The notes under the pieces are model-generated. The model ran no database searches. It was not told the DNA's origin and was given only the letters and a program-made list of their open reading frames with translations. Positions 54,378-62,678 of a DNA stretch of 64,000 bases are shown here, one piece after another (the stretch's first letter is position 1; each line of letters opens with the position of its first letter). The stretch is from SLDF01 sp964537925. Lineage in GTDB: Bacteria; Bacteroidota; Bacteroidia; Chitinophagales; Saprospiraceae. The translations under genes and the position numbers were made by a program. The stretch covers positions 248,001-312,000 of the forward strand of contig CAZICV010000001.1 of assembly GCA_964537925.1 (NCBI GenBank), read 5' to 3'.

Positions 54378-55205
54378 ATGCGCAAAGTGAACGGACTTTT
54401 GGTACTTATCCTGCTGTTAAGTGCGTGTACCCGGGAAAACGACCTGCCTGATCAAAAGGCCGGCCCCGATGAATGCCCGCTGATCGCACTCAGTGATTTT
54501 GATACATTGGGCATATTGCACAATGCTGCGCTCAGCCATGCAGCAGCCAATTTTGACCCGGATGTACCCTTTGGCAACGAGGAAGAAGCCGTTGATATCG
54601 TAGCTGCTTTCAACCGGGATTTTGTAACAAGCCAGGTTAAGGAAAAGCAAATACATCCTCTTATAGACGAGCACGCCGAAGAACATAAGTGGCTGGTCGT
54701 ATCCGGCAGGATGTACGATACGCTTTTTGGCCAGGGTTCACGCCGCAACCTGAAGGAACTCAGCCGCCAGCTATTCGACAGACAAATCATAGATGCCGCA
54801 GAGTATGATATATTGAATCGACTGACCACCCTTATTGAGATGAACTACCGGAGCAAAGCGGATGTCGATGATCTGGCAGACAGTCTGCGGCTACTTGCCC
54901 GGGTGTGGGAATCCCAGGGATATACTTCCTGCTCGGAAAAGGGACGTATTACAGGCATTGTCCTGGCCATCGGCATCCATTCTGTAACCTGGTGGCAGCA
55001 GCAATCTCATATTCCAGCCTTCAGAGTAGCTCCCTGGGTAGCGCTTGATGCCGCCGGGGCAATCGTAGGCGCCGCCACCGGAGCAATCGGCTCTTATGCA
55101 GGTTCAGGTAGCGTCAACTGGACTTCAGTCGGCGTAGGAGCCGGCCTGGGCGCCATCTCTGCCAGTACAGGACTGGTCGGCAGAATAGCTAAGTGGTTCA
55201 CATGA
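54378..55205 (+). CDS. Lipoprotein with glycine-zipper-like C-terminus, unknown function
   Basis: 275 residues; lipoprotein signal (MRKVNGLLVLILLLSAC, Cys17). Residues 30-190 are charged and helical (RRNLKELSRQLFDRQIIDAAEYDILNRLTTLI). From about 215 the protein becomes Gly/Ala-rich (AAGAIVGAATGAIGSYAGSG ... GVGAGLGAISASTGLVGRI), like glycine-zipper membrane segments or bacteriocin-like hydrophobic tails. No family recognised. Its TGA overlaps the ATG of a small membrane protein, so the two are a unit. Confidence 0.65.
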   Translation: MRKVNGLLVLILLLSACTRENDLPDQKAGPDECPLIALSDFDTLGILHNAALSHAAANFDPDVPFGNEEEAVDIVAAFNRDFVTSQVKEKQIHPLIDEHAEEHKWLVVSGRMYDTLFGQGSRRNLKELSRQLFDRQIIDAAEYDILNRLTTLIEMNYRSKADVDDLADSLRLLARVWESQGYTSCSEKGRITGIVLAIGIHSVTWWQQQSHIPAFRVAPWVALDAAGAIVGAATGAIGSYAGSGSVNWTSVGVGAGLGAISASTGLVGRIAKWFT

Positions 55206-55381
55206 AAAACCTGGTGATCAGAACAGGGATTTTGCTGGCTTTAATAGCAGCGATAGTCCTGCTACACGTAGCCGGCATTATAAATAGCGGTTGGATGTAC
55301 GGCCTCATAGGAGGTATCGTTGGCGGCGCAATTGCCCCGCTGCTTATCAGGCTTTTGCAGCGTCCCTCCACACGGCCCTGA
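55202..55381 (+). CDS. 59-residue membrane protein coupled to the glycine-rich lipoprotein
   Basis: Start ATG at 55202 overlaps the upstream stop (ATGA), a common sign of translational coupling. Two hydrophobic segments (TGILLALIAAIVLLHVAGII and GWMYGLIGGIVGGAIAPLLI), the second with GG/G repeats; a basic C-terminal tail LLQRPSTRP. Function unknown. Confidence 0.6.
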   Translation: MKNLVIRTGILLALIAAIVLLHVAGIINSGWMYGLIGGIVGGAIAPLLIRLLQRPSTRP

Positions 55382-55593
55382 CTCTGCACCGGCATGATTC
55401 CGGCTATTTCTTGATATGCACACGGTAACTGCCTCGGAGTTCTCCGGGGCAGCACTGTGTGTTTTTCATTCCTGCGGCAGGGAAGAGCAACCTCAGGAGT
55501 CGATTGCCGGGTAAGGTGGAAGTGCCTCCGGCGAATGTCAACCCGACCGGTACACGTAATCTTATCGTCTCCTCCTCCAGGAATATGGCGTCA

Positions 55594-55628
55594 AAGAAAA
55601 ACCGGCTACGCAAGTATGCATAGCCGGT
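55594..55628 (-). terminator. Intrinsic terminator of the DUF4394 gene
   Basis: ACCGGCTA (55601-55608) pairs with TAGCCGGT (55621-55628); on the minus strand TTTTTCTTTG follows. It lies 40 bases after the DUF4394 stop. Confidence 0.75.
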
Positions 55629-55668
55629 CTGTTGATCAAAATATTTGCTTCGTTTTATCTGAACCCGG

Positions 55669-57192
55669 TCAGAATCCCAGACCTATTGCGAAGGCATCGA
55701 CACTGCCGCTGAATGTATACGTACCTGATGCAGTAGCGGCACCCGTAGACAGATCGATACTGTAGAGCCTGGTCGTACTGCCTACCGTCAGTATAGCCCA
55801 CGCTTTGCCTGAAGCGCCACCGATATCGAAACCATTCGATGACTCTACATTGATGCCAAGACTACCGACTTCTACAAGTCCGCCATCATTGGGCGGGTCT
55901 TGTTTGTAGAGACGATCCGTGACATGGTCGATGTCGTAAAGTATCGTACTGGCTGTCCCTGCAAAATTGTTGCTGTAAGCAGCTGCGCTGATAGCCGGCG
56001 TACCCGGATTGAGCGGGCCGTCTACCGCCGCCAGCAAGCCATCGTTGGGGTTGAGCCGCAGATTCTGTCCCTGGTCGCTCACGACCCGGATGCGATCCAC
56101 TGCCGGGTTGAAGTCAAACCCGAATCTGCTGCCCAGCAACAGGGTGCTGAACGGCAATGTACCTACACCGGTAGCAGCTCCGGTCGCGAGGTTAAGCACG
56201 TAGAGTTTACTGGTACTGCCCAGCGCATAAAGCTGGCCTGTAGCAGGACGGAAGTCAATACCCAGCACCGTCTCGGAAGGCGCCATGCCCGTGATAGACT
56301 TTGTCACGGGAGCCGGGCTCTCCGGGTTGAATATCAGCAGGCTGGTACCACCTGTGATCGCATAGGCAACAGGCATGGTAGGTATAGCCAGACCTGTGAC
56401 GTCGGCGGCGCCTCCCAGATTACCAACATTGGTGGCTGCACCTGAGCTCAGGTTGATTGTAAACAGCACGGGCTGCCCCGATACAGTGTATACGGCCAGA
56501 GCAGTATTGTTGGAGGGACCGATATCAAAGCCGCCGTCTCCGCTGAGGTCCACGCCCAATGCACCTACACTCACCAACGTACCGTCATTGGGAGGGTCCT
56601 GCTTGTACAGCATGTCGGTATGCGTGTCGATATCATACAGGACTGTAGTAGCTGTGCCTGCACGATTGTCTGTATAGGCTGCAGATGATACTGCCGCATT
56701 GGCGACGCCGTTCAGGTTGCCGTCTGTCGCTACGACCGTACCTGTTTCAGGATGTAGTCTCAGGTTTTGTCCGCCCGAAGTGACTACACGAATACGGTCT
56801 ACCGCAGGATTGAAGTCAAAACCCGCAATATTGCCCGACAGCGCCGGCGTAAAAGACCCGTTGCCGATCTGCCTGGCCTGGCCGCTGGAAGGATCCAGTA
56901 CATAGATACGGCTATCGCTTCCCAACGCATAAAGCTGACCCGTAGCGGGGCGGAAGTCTATCGCCAGGATAGCTTCCCCGGATTGAAGACCGGATACCGT
57001 GACGGTAGATTTGGCTGTACCGGGTGTGGAAGCATTGAAGCGCATCAGCCGGGTACCATTATTGGACAGTACGTAAAAGTCAAGATCCGGGCCTTTCGGC
57101 GTATCGGGATCCTTATCGTCCTTGTTGCAGGCACTGAAAAACAGGATACAAGGCAACAAGAGAACAAGCATAATTCCAGTTATCGATTTCAT
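55669..57192 (-). CDS. DUF4394 lipoprotein with two repeats
   Basis: 507 residues. Lipoprotein signal (MKSITGIMLVLLLPCILFFSAC, Cys22). Two copies of the DUF4394 unit: each has ILAIDFRPATGQLYALGS, FDFNPAVDRIRVV, QNLRL and a TTVLYDID..TD.LYKQDPPNDG block, at about 40-270 and 275-505. DUF4394 proteins have beta-propeller-like repeats and are usually exported; function is unknown. Confidence 0.9.
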   Translation of the reverse strand: MKSITGIMLVLLLPCILFFSACNKDDKDPDTPKGPDLDFYVLSNNGTRLMRFNASTPGTAKSTVTVSGLQSGEAILAIDFRPATGQLYALGSDSRIYVLDPSSGQARQIGNGSFTPALSGNIAGFDFNPAVDRIRVVTSGGQNLRLHPETGTVVATDGNLNGVANAAVSSAAYTDNRAGTATTVLYDIDTHTDMLYKQDPPNDGTLVSVGALGVDLSGDGGFDIGPSNNTALAVYTVSGQPVLFTINLSSGAATNVGNLGGAADVTGLAIPTMPVAYAITGGTSLLIFNPESPAPVTKSITGMAPSETVLGIDFRPATGQLYALGSTSKLYVLNLATGAATGVGTLPFSTLLLGSRFGFDFNPAVDRIRVVSDQGQNLRLNPNDGLLAAVDGPLNPGTPAISAAAYSNNFAGTASTILYDIDHVTDRLYKQDPPNDGGLVEVGSLGINVESSNGFDIGGASGKAWAILTVGSTTRLYSIDLSTGAATASGTYTFSGSVDAFAIGLGF

Positions 57193-57776
57193 CGTTTCAC
57201 GTTTTAGATTTAAGATTAATGATTGATTTACCCATTTACGAAGGTGAAACGTGTTGCGGATTCAATGAACTCCGGATTCCGGTGCACTTAAGCACTTTTT
57301 CCGGAGATGCCTTTTTACAGAACGATCTTCAAAGGTGGGTATTGCCCGGTGAGGTGTACAGCACCGGCAGGGCAGCTATCGTTAAGCCACTGAGCATCAA
57401 CTCCTGCCTGTACTGCCGCATATTTCACAGGCAGAAAAATCATTTCATTCATGCCGGTAGTACCTGGCCTCGCCAGCGGCTGATTACTATTGCCTGCTGA
57501 ATAATTTACTTTACGGCAAAGGCAAGATCTGCATGCCGTGCATCGTACCGATGAAGGTAAGTTTGCCCACAGCCCGAGTCAACGCCCACAGGCCTTAAGG
57601 CTATCTCCAGGCCCGGGACAGATATACATATCAGGTATATTGGAATCCGGATCTTACAGACTTTACCAGGATATAGCGAAGCTATCCTCAGGATGCTATT
57701 TACTTGGCAGCAATCTCTGAAGAAGGATACAACACCACTGTGTATGAGCGAAGAGGCAGTGGTTCGAAAAGCTCGT
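57193..57776. other. Long non-coding stretch between the DUF4394 and TPR-like genes
   Basis: 584 bases; only short frames of unconvincing composition. An inverted repeat CGTTTCAC (57193-57200) / GTGAAACG (57244-57251) lies next to the DUF4394 start, and AGGATATAGC-GAA-GCTATCCT forms a hairpin near 57670. I see no gene. Confidence 0.5.
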
Positions 57777-59318
57777 CTACTGCCGCGCCGCAGACGCCTG
57801 CTCCATATTCCTGCCCTCAAGGGCAGCAGCTACCCATAGATGTATATCCAGGTAGATGAAAGCCCTGCTTTCATAAGGATCCGAACGCAGAGCAGCCAAT
57901 TCTTTTTCAAATCGCCCGAAGTGCCCCTTGCGCTCTGCCAGTGGCAGCCGACATACCTCGCTGAAAAATGCCAGCGTCCTCTCCTGCAGTACACTGGTAG
58001 TCTTCAGCTTGTCAAAACTCTTTCGCACCGATCGCACCAGGTAATCCATCAAGTCAAAATTGCGCAGATCATAATGCGCCATGAGAAACATCAGTTGTGC
58101 ATATCCTTGTATATCTTCCCTCAGATGAGGCAGCTCCATATTCAGTATCTTGTTGAGATAGTCCAGCGCTTTACCGGGTATCCCTGCGCCGAGATACAAC
58201 CATGCGATCTTAAAATAAAAGACCAGGACCCGGTGATTGTCCAGTTTGTCGTGGTACTGCTGGATGCGCCTCAGCGTAGAGGGCAACAGCTGCATTCCCT
58301 CTGAAAACCGCCCGGTCAGAAATACCTGGTTGAGCCTGCCTGTGTGCACATACAGGAAAGATAATATGCGGGAGTTGTTGTTGAGTTTCTGGTAATGGGC
58401 TTTGCGAAAAGCCTCCAGCGCGAGGAGATGTTCTGCAAAGCTGTGTTCATCATGCAGGGCATAAGCTGCCGTCAGCAGGTAGTGATAGCCTCGCATATAC
58501 AGATCGGGATCCTTTTCAAGGAGCACGGGATGCTCCTGAAAACTATCCACCCATTTCCTGGCATACAGGTAACAGCGACTGAAGTCCAGGAGGATAAAAT
58601 AATACCAGACGCAGGACTGGTACAGGTAGATCCTTTCAGAAGCACTGAGTTCGTCTTCGCGGACCTGCGGCATATTGGCTTCAAAGAAAGCCCTGAGCCT
58701 GGCGGCATCTTCTGCGTTCTTCACATGGCCGTACTTGATATAATCACCGTGCAGCAGTAGCCGTAGATTGGAAAGCCGTATCTGGTATGTACTCTTGCGG
58801 TTGACAGCATCCACCTCTGCTACCAGTGCTGACGGCTTGTCCGGACCCGACCGGGTGATATGCCTGGATTCAATCATCTTTTCTTTCTCAAGGACGTCCA
58901 GGTGGAGCCGGTAGTTGCCTGTCTCAGCAGCTGCTTTCCTGGCTTTTTCCAGGACCTTGAGGCTATGGAGAAACAATCCGCGCGCATAGAGAATATCTGC
59001 AAAATCGAGAAGCTCGCGAATGGCGATCTCTTCTTTCTGGCGGTTGATGAGCCGCATGCTGGACATGATCTGGGTATAAAGATGCCGCTTGATGTTGGAA
59101 TACTGCATCTTGCCGACTCCCTGCATACGCCTGAGCACCGCATTGTCGTCCAGCCTGTCCTGCCTATCCAGCTGGTCAAACAACTGCAGGAAAAGCATAT
59201 CGTCTGTGTCCTGGTTGCGCCGGGCATAAAGCCGGAAATTCCGTTTCTCTGCTTTGGTCATGGACTTGATCAGTGTAAAAAGCTGGGCGGACTGAGATAT
59301 GGGCATAACAACACTCAT
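57777..59318 (-). CDS. Helical TPR-like protein of unknown function
   Basis: 513 residues, no signal peptide. The N-terminus (LFTLIKSMTKAEKRNFRLYARR) and the closing region are helical; several TPR-like pairs (SLKVLEKARKAAAETGNYRLHLDVLE; YARKWVDSFQEHP; YHYLLTAAYALHDEHSFAEHLLALEAF; GKALDYLNKILNM) suggest an alpha-solenoid. Similar large cytoplasmic proteins occur in Saprospiria and Cytophagia as conserved hypotheticals, which I state from memory. Function unknown. Confidence 0.75.
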   Translation of the reverse strand: MSVVMPISQSAQLFTLIKSMTKAEKRNFRLYARRNQDTDDMLFLQLFDQLDRQDRLDDNAVLRRMQGVGKMQYSNIKRHLYTQIMSSMRLINRQKEEIAIRELLDFADILYARGLFLHSLKVLEKARKAAAETGNYRLHLDVLEKEKMIESRHITRSGPDKPSALVAEVDAVNRKSTYQIRLSNLRLLLHGDYIKYGHVKNAEDAARLRAFFEANMPQVREDELSASERIYLYQSCVWYYFILLDFSRCYLYARKWVDSFQEHPVLLEKDPDLYMRGYHYLLTAAYALHDEHSFAEHLLALEAFRKAHYQKLNNNSRILSFLYVHTGRLNQVFLTGRFSEGMQLLPSTLRRIQQYHDKLDNHRVLVFYFKIAWLYLGAGIPGKALDYLNKILNMELPHLREDIQGYAQLMFLMAHYDLRNFDLMDYLVRSVRKSFDKLKTTSVLQERTLAFFSEVCRLPLAERKGHFGRFEKELAALRSDPYESRAFIYLDIHLWVAAALEGRNMEQASAARQ

Positions 59319-59786
59319 TCTATTAAGATACTGAAAATCAATTAAATAAAAAACAATCTGGACATCAGAAAGTCACATCTCCACCACAATACGGGTTGAA
59401 GAAGCGCTCCTCATCAGGTATCATTGGGTCTGGGTTGATGCTGCTCCCGGCAGGCGCCTCATATAGCTGACAAGTGTAACACTCAAGCAGCTCAAATACA
59501 ACGAAATCTATATGAAAAAAATGTGGAAACATACCAGATACGCTATATCTACTCCTTTCGTCCGAACAGGGTCAGTGCCCGCGGACTTTTCAGGCAGAGG
59601 TAGAATTACATCGCAACATAGGCCCCCATGCTTTCTTCCGCTGAATGAAACTGCAATATCGTATACCGGCTTCACCGGCCGGCAGCAGGCACAAGACCCT
59701 GGCCATCTATCTAACGTATCAGGAAGCCCCGGACGAATCCGGTTACAGCACCGGGTGAATATTATACATAGCTGAGCGAAGCTGGT
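59319..59786. other. Non-coding stretch upstream of the LuxR-type gene
   Basis: About 470 bases. A frame of 87 codons (59512-59775) begins MKKMWKHTRYAISTP but its composition is low in coding character and no domain or signal is seen. The promoter of the LuxR-type gene begins at 59787. Confidence 0.5.
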
Positions 59787-59817
59787 TTTGTGTCGGGTCT
59801 TCGGTTCATTATCTTTG
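59787..59817 (+). promoter_or_regulatory. Promoter of the LuxR-type gene: TTTG-N19-TATCTTTG
   Basis: TTTG (59787-59790) and TATCTTTG (59810-59817) are 19 bases apart, 31 bases before the ATG at 59849. Confidence 0.7.
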
Positions 59818-59848
59818 GCATATCTTCCGCCGCCCACAACCGAACGCT

Positions 59849-60295
59849 ATGCGCAGATCTCTCCTGCTCTACGGCTTTGCTTTGGCACTGTCAGCCATAC
59901 TCATGAAATGGCTGGAGTACCGTCTTTTTGCCAGATCGCTTTCGATTGAAGTTTATATAGCGCTGGTTGCGGTCTTTTTTGCTGTACTTGGTATCTGGAC
60001 AGGGCGATGGCTCACGGTGGGCGCCAGGCCAGCCGTCGCCACAGTTGAGCCATTTCCTCCTACCACCCCGGAAATCTTCTTCGCCTCACCGTCGGACAAC
60101 TGGGGCATCAGTCCCAGAGAATACGAAGTACTGCAGTTACTCGCCGAAGGATGCTCCAACCAGGAGATAGCAGATCGCCTTTTTGTGTCTCTGCCTACCG
60201 TCAAAAGCCATACTACCAACCTATATGCCAAGCTCGATGTAAAGCGGCGCACTCAAGCCGTACAACGTGCCAAAGAACTGGCTATCCTGCCGTGA
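59849..60295 (+). CDS. Membrane-anchored LuxR-type transcriptional regulator
   Basis: 148 residues. Two hydrophobic segments (about 5-20 and 33-53), then a proline-rich linker and a LuxR HTH domain (about 83-145): ISPREYEVLQLLAEGCSNQEIADRLFVSLPTVKSHTTNLYAKLDVKRRTQAVQRAKEL (helix pairs and recognition helix). There is no receiver domain. It sits 111 bases before a DUF4199 membrane gene, a frequent pairing in Bacteroidota. It probably binds DNA from the inner membrane; signal unknown. Confidence 0.85.
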   Translation: MRRSLLLYGFALALSAILMKWLEYRLFARSLSIEVYIALVAVFFAVLGIWTGRWLTVGARPAVATVEPFPPTTPEIFFASPSDNWGISPREYEVLQLLAEGCSNQEIADRLFVSLPTVKSHTTNLYAKLDVKRRTQAVQRAKELAILP

Positions 60296-60406
60296 CAAGA
60301 AGTATGAATCGAGGTATGAGTCGCCCTGTCCTGGCAAAATCATACCAAAGTATGACCGCCTGAATACAGTTTTGCCTTTGCTTTGCCGTCATCAAAATGT
60401 TTAGCC

Positions 60407-60925
60407 ATGAAAAGAGTAATCATCGTATTCGGGATCATTGCGGGCCTGCTGGTAGCCGGCCTCATGTACCTCACCCTGCCTATCGGCAAAGAAAAAATGG
60501 ATTTTGAGCTGGGTGAGAAACTGGGCTATCTGAGTATGCTCATATCCCTGTCGGTCATCTTCTTCGGAATACGCATTCAGCGCGAACGCTACGAAGGTGG
60601 TTCGATCAGTTTCGGAAAGGGGTTCATGACCGGCCTTTATATCACGTTGATCGCTTCGGTGATCTACGCACTCGGATGGGAGATATACTACCGGACCTCG
60701 GCTTCTGACTTCATGGATGTTTATATAAAGTACTACCTGGATCGGCTACAGGCCGAAGGAGTCCCTGCGGACGAGCTCCAACAGAAGACTGAACAGATGA
60801 ATTCTATGCGGGAATGGTACAAAAACCCGCTGGTGCGCTTCGGGTTTACCCTCATGGAAATACTGCCGGTGGGCCTGGTCATATCTGTCGTCAGCGCCCT
60901 GATCCTGCGGAGGAGCCGTTCATAA
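60407..60925 (+). CDS. DUF4199 membrane protein
   Basis: 172 residues starting MKRVIIVFGIIAGLLVAG at the ATG 60407. Four hydrophobic segments; the family block MLISLSVIFFGIRIQRERYEGGSISFGKGFMTGLYITLIASVIYALGWEIYY is intact, and the C-terminus ends in MEILPVGLVISVVSALILRR. Function unknown; often adjacent to LuxR-type or glycosyltransferase genes in Bacteroidota. Confidence 0.88.
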   Translation: MKRVIIVFGIIAGLLVAGLMYLTLPIGKEKMDFELGEKLGYLSMLISLSVIFFGIRIQRERYEGGSISFGKGFMTGLYITLIASVIYALGWEIYYRTSASDFMDVYIKYYLDRLQAEGVPADELQQKTEQMNSMREWYKNPLVRFGFTLMEILPVGLVISVVSALILRRSRS

Positions 60926-60961
60926 ACTCCCAGTTGATAACACTTCAAAAACTCAGAATAA

Positions 60962-61336
60962 ATGGAAAAACAGCCTCTTGGAAGTATCGTCTGGCATGAC
61001 CTCACGGCGCAGGACGCAGCAGGCTTGAGCAGCTTTTACAAACAGGTCGCAGGCTGGCAGCCGGAGCCGCTAAGCATGGGCGACTATGACGATTACATCA
61101 TCAAGAAGCCGGGTTCGGAAGAAGTGGTCGCCGGGATATGTCATGCACAAGGGCCCAATGCATATATACCGCCCCAATGGCTCCTGTACATCACTGTAGA
61201 AAACCTGGATCAGAGCCTGGAAGAATGTGTCAGGCTGGGTGGCGAAGTCATCGGCCCCAAACGCACTATGGGCCCGGAACAGCATTATTGCCTGATCAGG
61301 GATCCTGCAGGCGCCTATGTGATGCTTTGCGGATAA
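60962..61336 (+). CDS. VOC-family (glyoxalase/bleomycin-resistance fold) protein
   Basis: 124 residues. LGSIVWHDLTAQDAAGLSSFYKQVAGWQPEPL and YITVENLDQSLEECVRLGGEVIGPKR, then CLIRDPAGAYVMLCG: two beta-alpha-beta-beta-beta units typical of VOC proteins. Metal-binding or ligand residues cannot be assigned. It lies 36 bases after the DUF4199 gene. Confidence 0.85.
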   Translation: MEKQPLGSIVWHDLTAQDAAGLSSFYKQVAGWQPEPLSMGDYDDYIIKKPGSEEVVAGICHAQGPNAYIPPQWLLYITVENLDQSLEECVRLGGEVIGPKRTMGPEQHYCLIRDPAGAYVMLCG

Positions 61337-61358
61337 AGCGGCGGGATACAATGGCAGA

Positions 61359-62570
61359 TCACCATTTTTTTGCCAGATAAGGGTATCGGACATGATATTG
61401 GGCTTCGATCATCTCGTGAAGCCTGGAACGCAGCAGATCGATGTTTTCCCGTTGCGCTGCCGATATGAAGACATTGTCTTGCCGAAACTGGTTGCGCAGG
61501 TTTTCACTGAGTTCGCCCAGTATCTCCTGCTGCGTCGAAGCGCCAACAAAGTCATCGAAAAATCGCGACCGGTACAGGTCTATCTTGTTGAACACCATCA
61601 GCGTGGGCTTCTCCCCGGCGCCTATATCCTTAAGTGTCTCCAGGACCGTGCGGATATGGTCCTCATGTTGTTCGTGAGCGATATCTACAACATGCACGAG
61701 TACGTCAGCCTCACGCGTCTCATCCAGCGTCGACTTGAAGCTCTCGACAAGATGATGCGGTAGCTTGCGGATGAAACCCACCGTATCTGAAAGCAGGAAC
61801 GGCATGCCTTCCCAAACGACCTTGCGCGTAGTCGTATCCAACGTAGCGAACAGCTTGTTTTCGGCAAAGACCTCCGATTTGCTCAGGAGGTTCATGAGGG
61901 TCGACTTGCCGACATTGGTATATCCCACCAGCGCTACCCGGATGAGCTCTCCCCGGTTCTGCCGCTGGGTGATATTCTGCTGGTCAATCTTTTCCAGCTT
62001 CTTCTTGAGCAAGGAGATCTTGTCGCGCACGATCCGGCGGTCGGTCTCGATCTCTTTCTCACCTGGTCCACGCATACCGATACCACCGCGTTGGCGCTCC
62101 AGGTGTGTCCATAGACCCCGTAGCCTGGGCAAGAGATATTGCATCTGAGCCAGTTCGACCTGCGTCTTTGCCTGCGCGGTCTGGGCCCTGGCGGCAAAAA
62201 TGTCCAGTATTAGCGTACTGCGGTCGATGATCTTCCTCTTGAAAGCTTCTTCCAGTATATTGGTCTGTTTGCCGCTGAGGTCGTCGTCAAAGATCACCAG
62301 GTCGACATCGTGTGTCTCTATATACGCCTGGATCTCTTCTACCTTTCCCTTGCCGACAAAAGTCCTGGAGTCCGGGTGCGACAATTTCTGCGTGAATCTT
62401 CTCACAGTATTTGCTCCGGCCGTATGCGCCAGAAAAGCCAGTTCGTCCAGGTATTCCTCTACCTGAGCCTCCGTCTGGTCGCGCTGGATAAGCCCCACCA
62501 GCACTGCATTTTCGATCCCTTCCGGGGTAGCCTGACTTTTTTTCTCTCCGAGGTCCCAGCCTTTGGACAT
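61359..62570 (-). CDS. hflX: GTPase HflX
   Basis: 403 residues starting at 62570 (MSKGWDLGEKKSQATPEGIENAVLVGL). N-terminal HflX domain with FVGKGKVEEIQ and VIFDDDLSGKQTNILEEAF, ERQRGGIGMRGPGEKEIE linker, then GTPase domain: P-loop GYTNVGKST, TLDTTTRKV, DTVGFI, NKIDL. It binds the 50S subunit and rescues stalled ribosomes. A TAACTTTG box lies about 61 bases upstream (62632-62639). Confidence 0.95.
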   Translation of the reverse strand: MSKGWDLGEKKSQATPEGIENAVLVGLIQRDQTEAQVEEYLDELAFLAHTAGANTVRRFTQKLSHPDSRTFVGKGKVEEIQAYIETHDVDLVIFDDDLSGKQTNILEEAFKRKIIDRSTLILDIFAARAQTAQAKTQVELAQMQYLLPRLRGLWTHLERQRGGIGMRGPGEKEIETDRRIVRDKISLLKKKLEKIDQQNITQRQNRGELIRVALVGYTNVGKSTLMNLLSKSEVFAENKLFATLDTTTRKVVWEGMPFLLSDTVGFIRKLPHHLVESFKSTLDETREADVLVHVVDIAHEQHEDHIRTVLETLKDIGAGEKPTLMVFNKIDLYRSRFFDDFVGASTQQEILGELSENLRNQFRQDNVFISAAQRENIDLLRSRLHEMIEAQYHVRYPYLAKKW

Positions 62571-62631
62571 AGCGCTGACATGTTTCAAGGTCCCGCAGAA
62601 ATACCTTCCGCGATCTGTCGCCAAAGTTAAT

Positions 62632-62639
62632 GAATATCT
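62632..62639 (-). promoter_or_regulatory. Candidate -7 box (TAACTTTG) of hflX
   Basis: TAACTTTG on the minus strand, 61 bases upstream of the hflX ATG at 62570. It also lies upstream of the longer in-frame start at 62624, so it does not decide between them. No TTTG at 19-20 bases upstream. Confidence 0.4.
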
Positions 62640-62678
62640 GCCAAGCCCGGAGAAGGGTGGACAGAGATTGCCGGGAGG

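Noticed and set aside
55404..55613. 69-codon minus frame downstream of the DUF4394 gene
   Set aside because: Its start lies within the DUF4394 terminator hairpin and the residues match no family.
57219..57500. 93-codon plus frame in the gap before the TPR-like gene
   Set aside because: No signal, domain or promoter; composition does not look coding.
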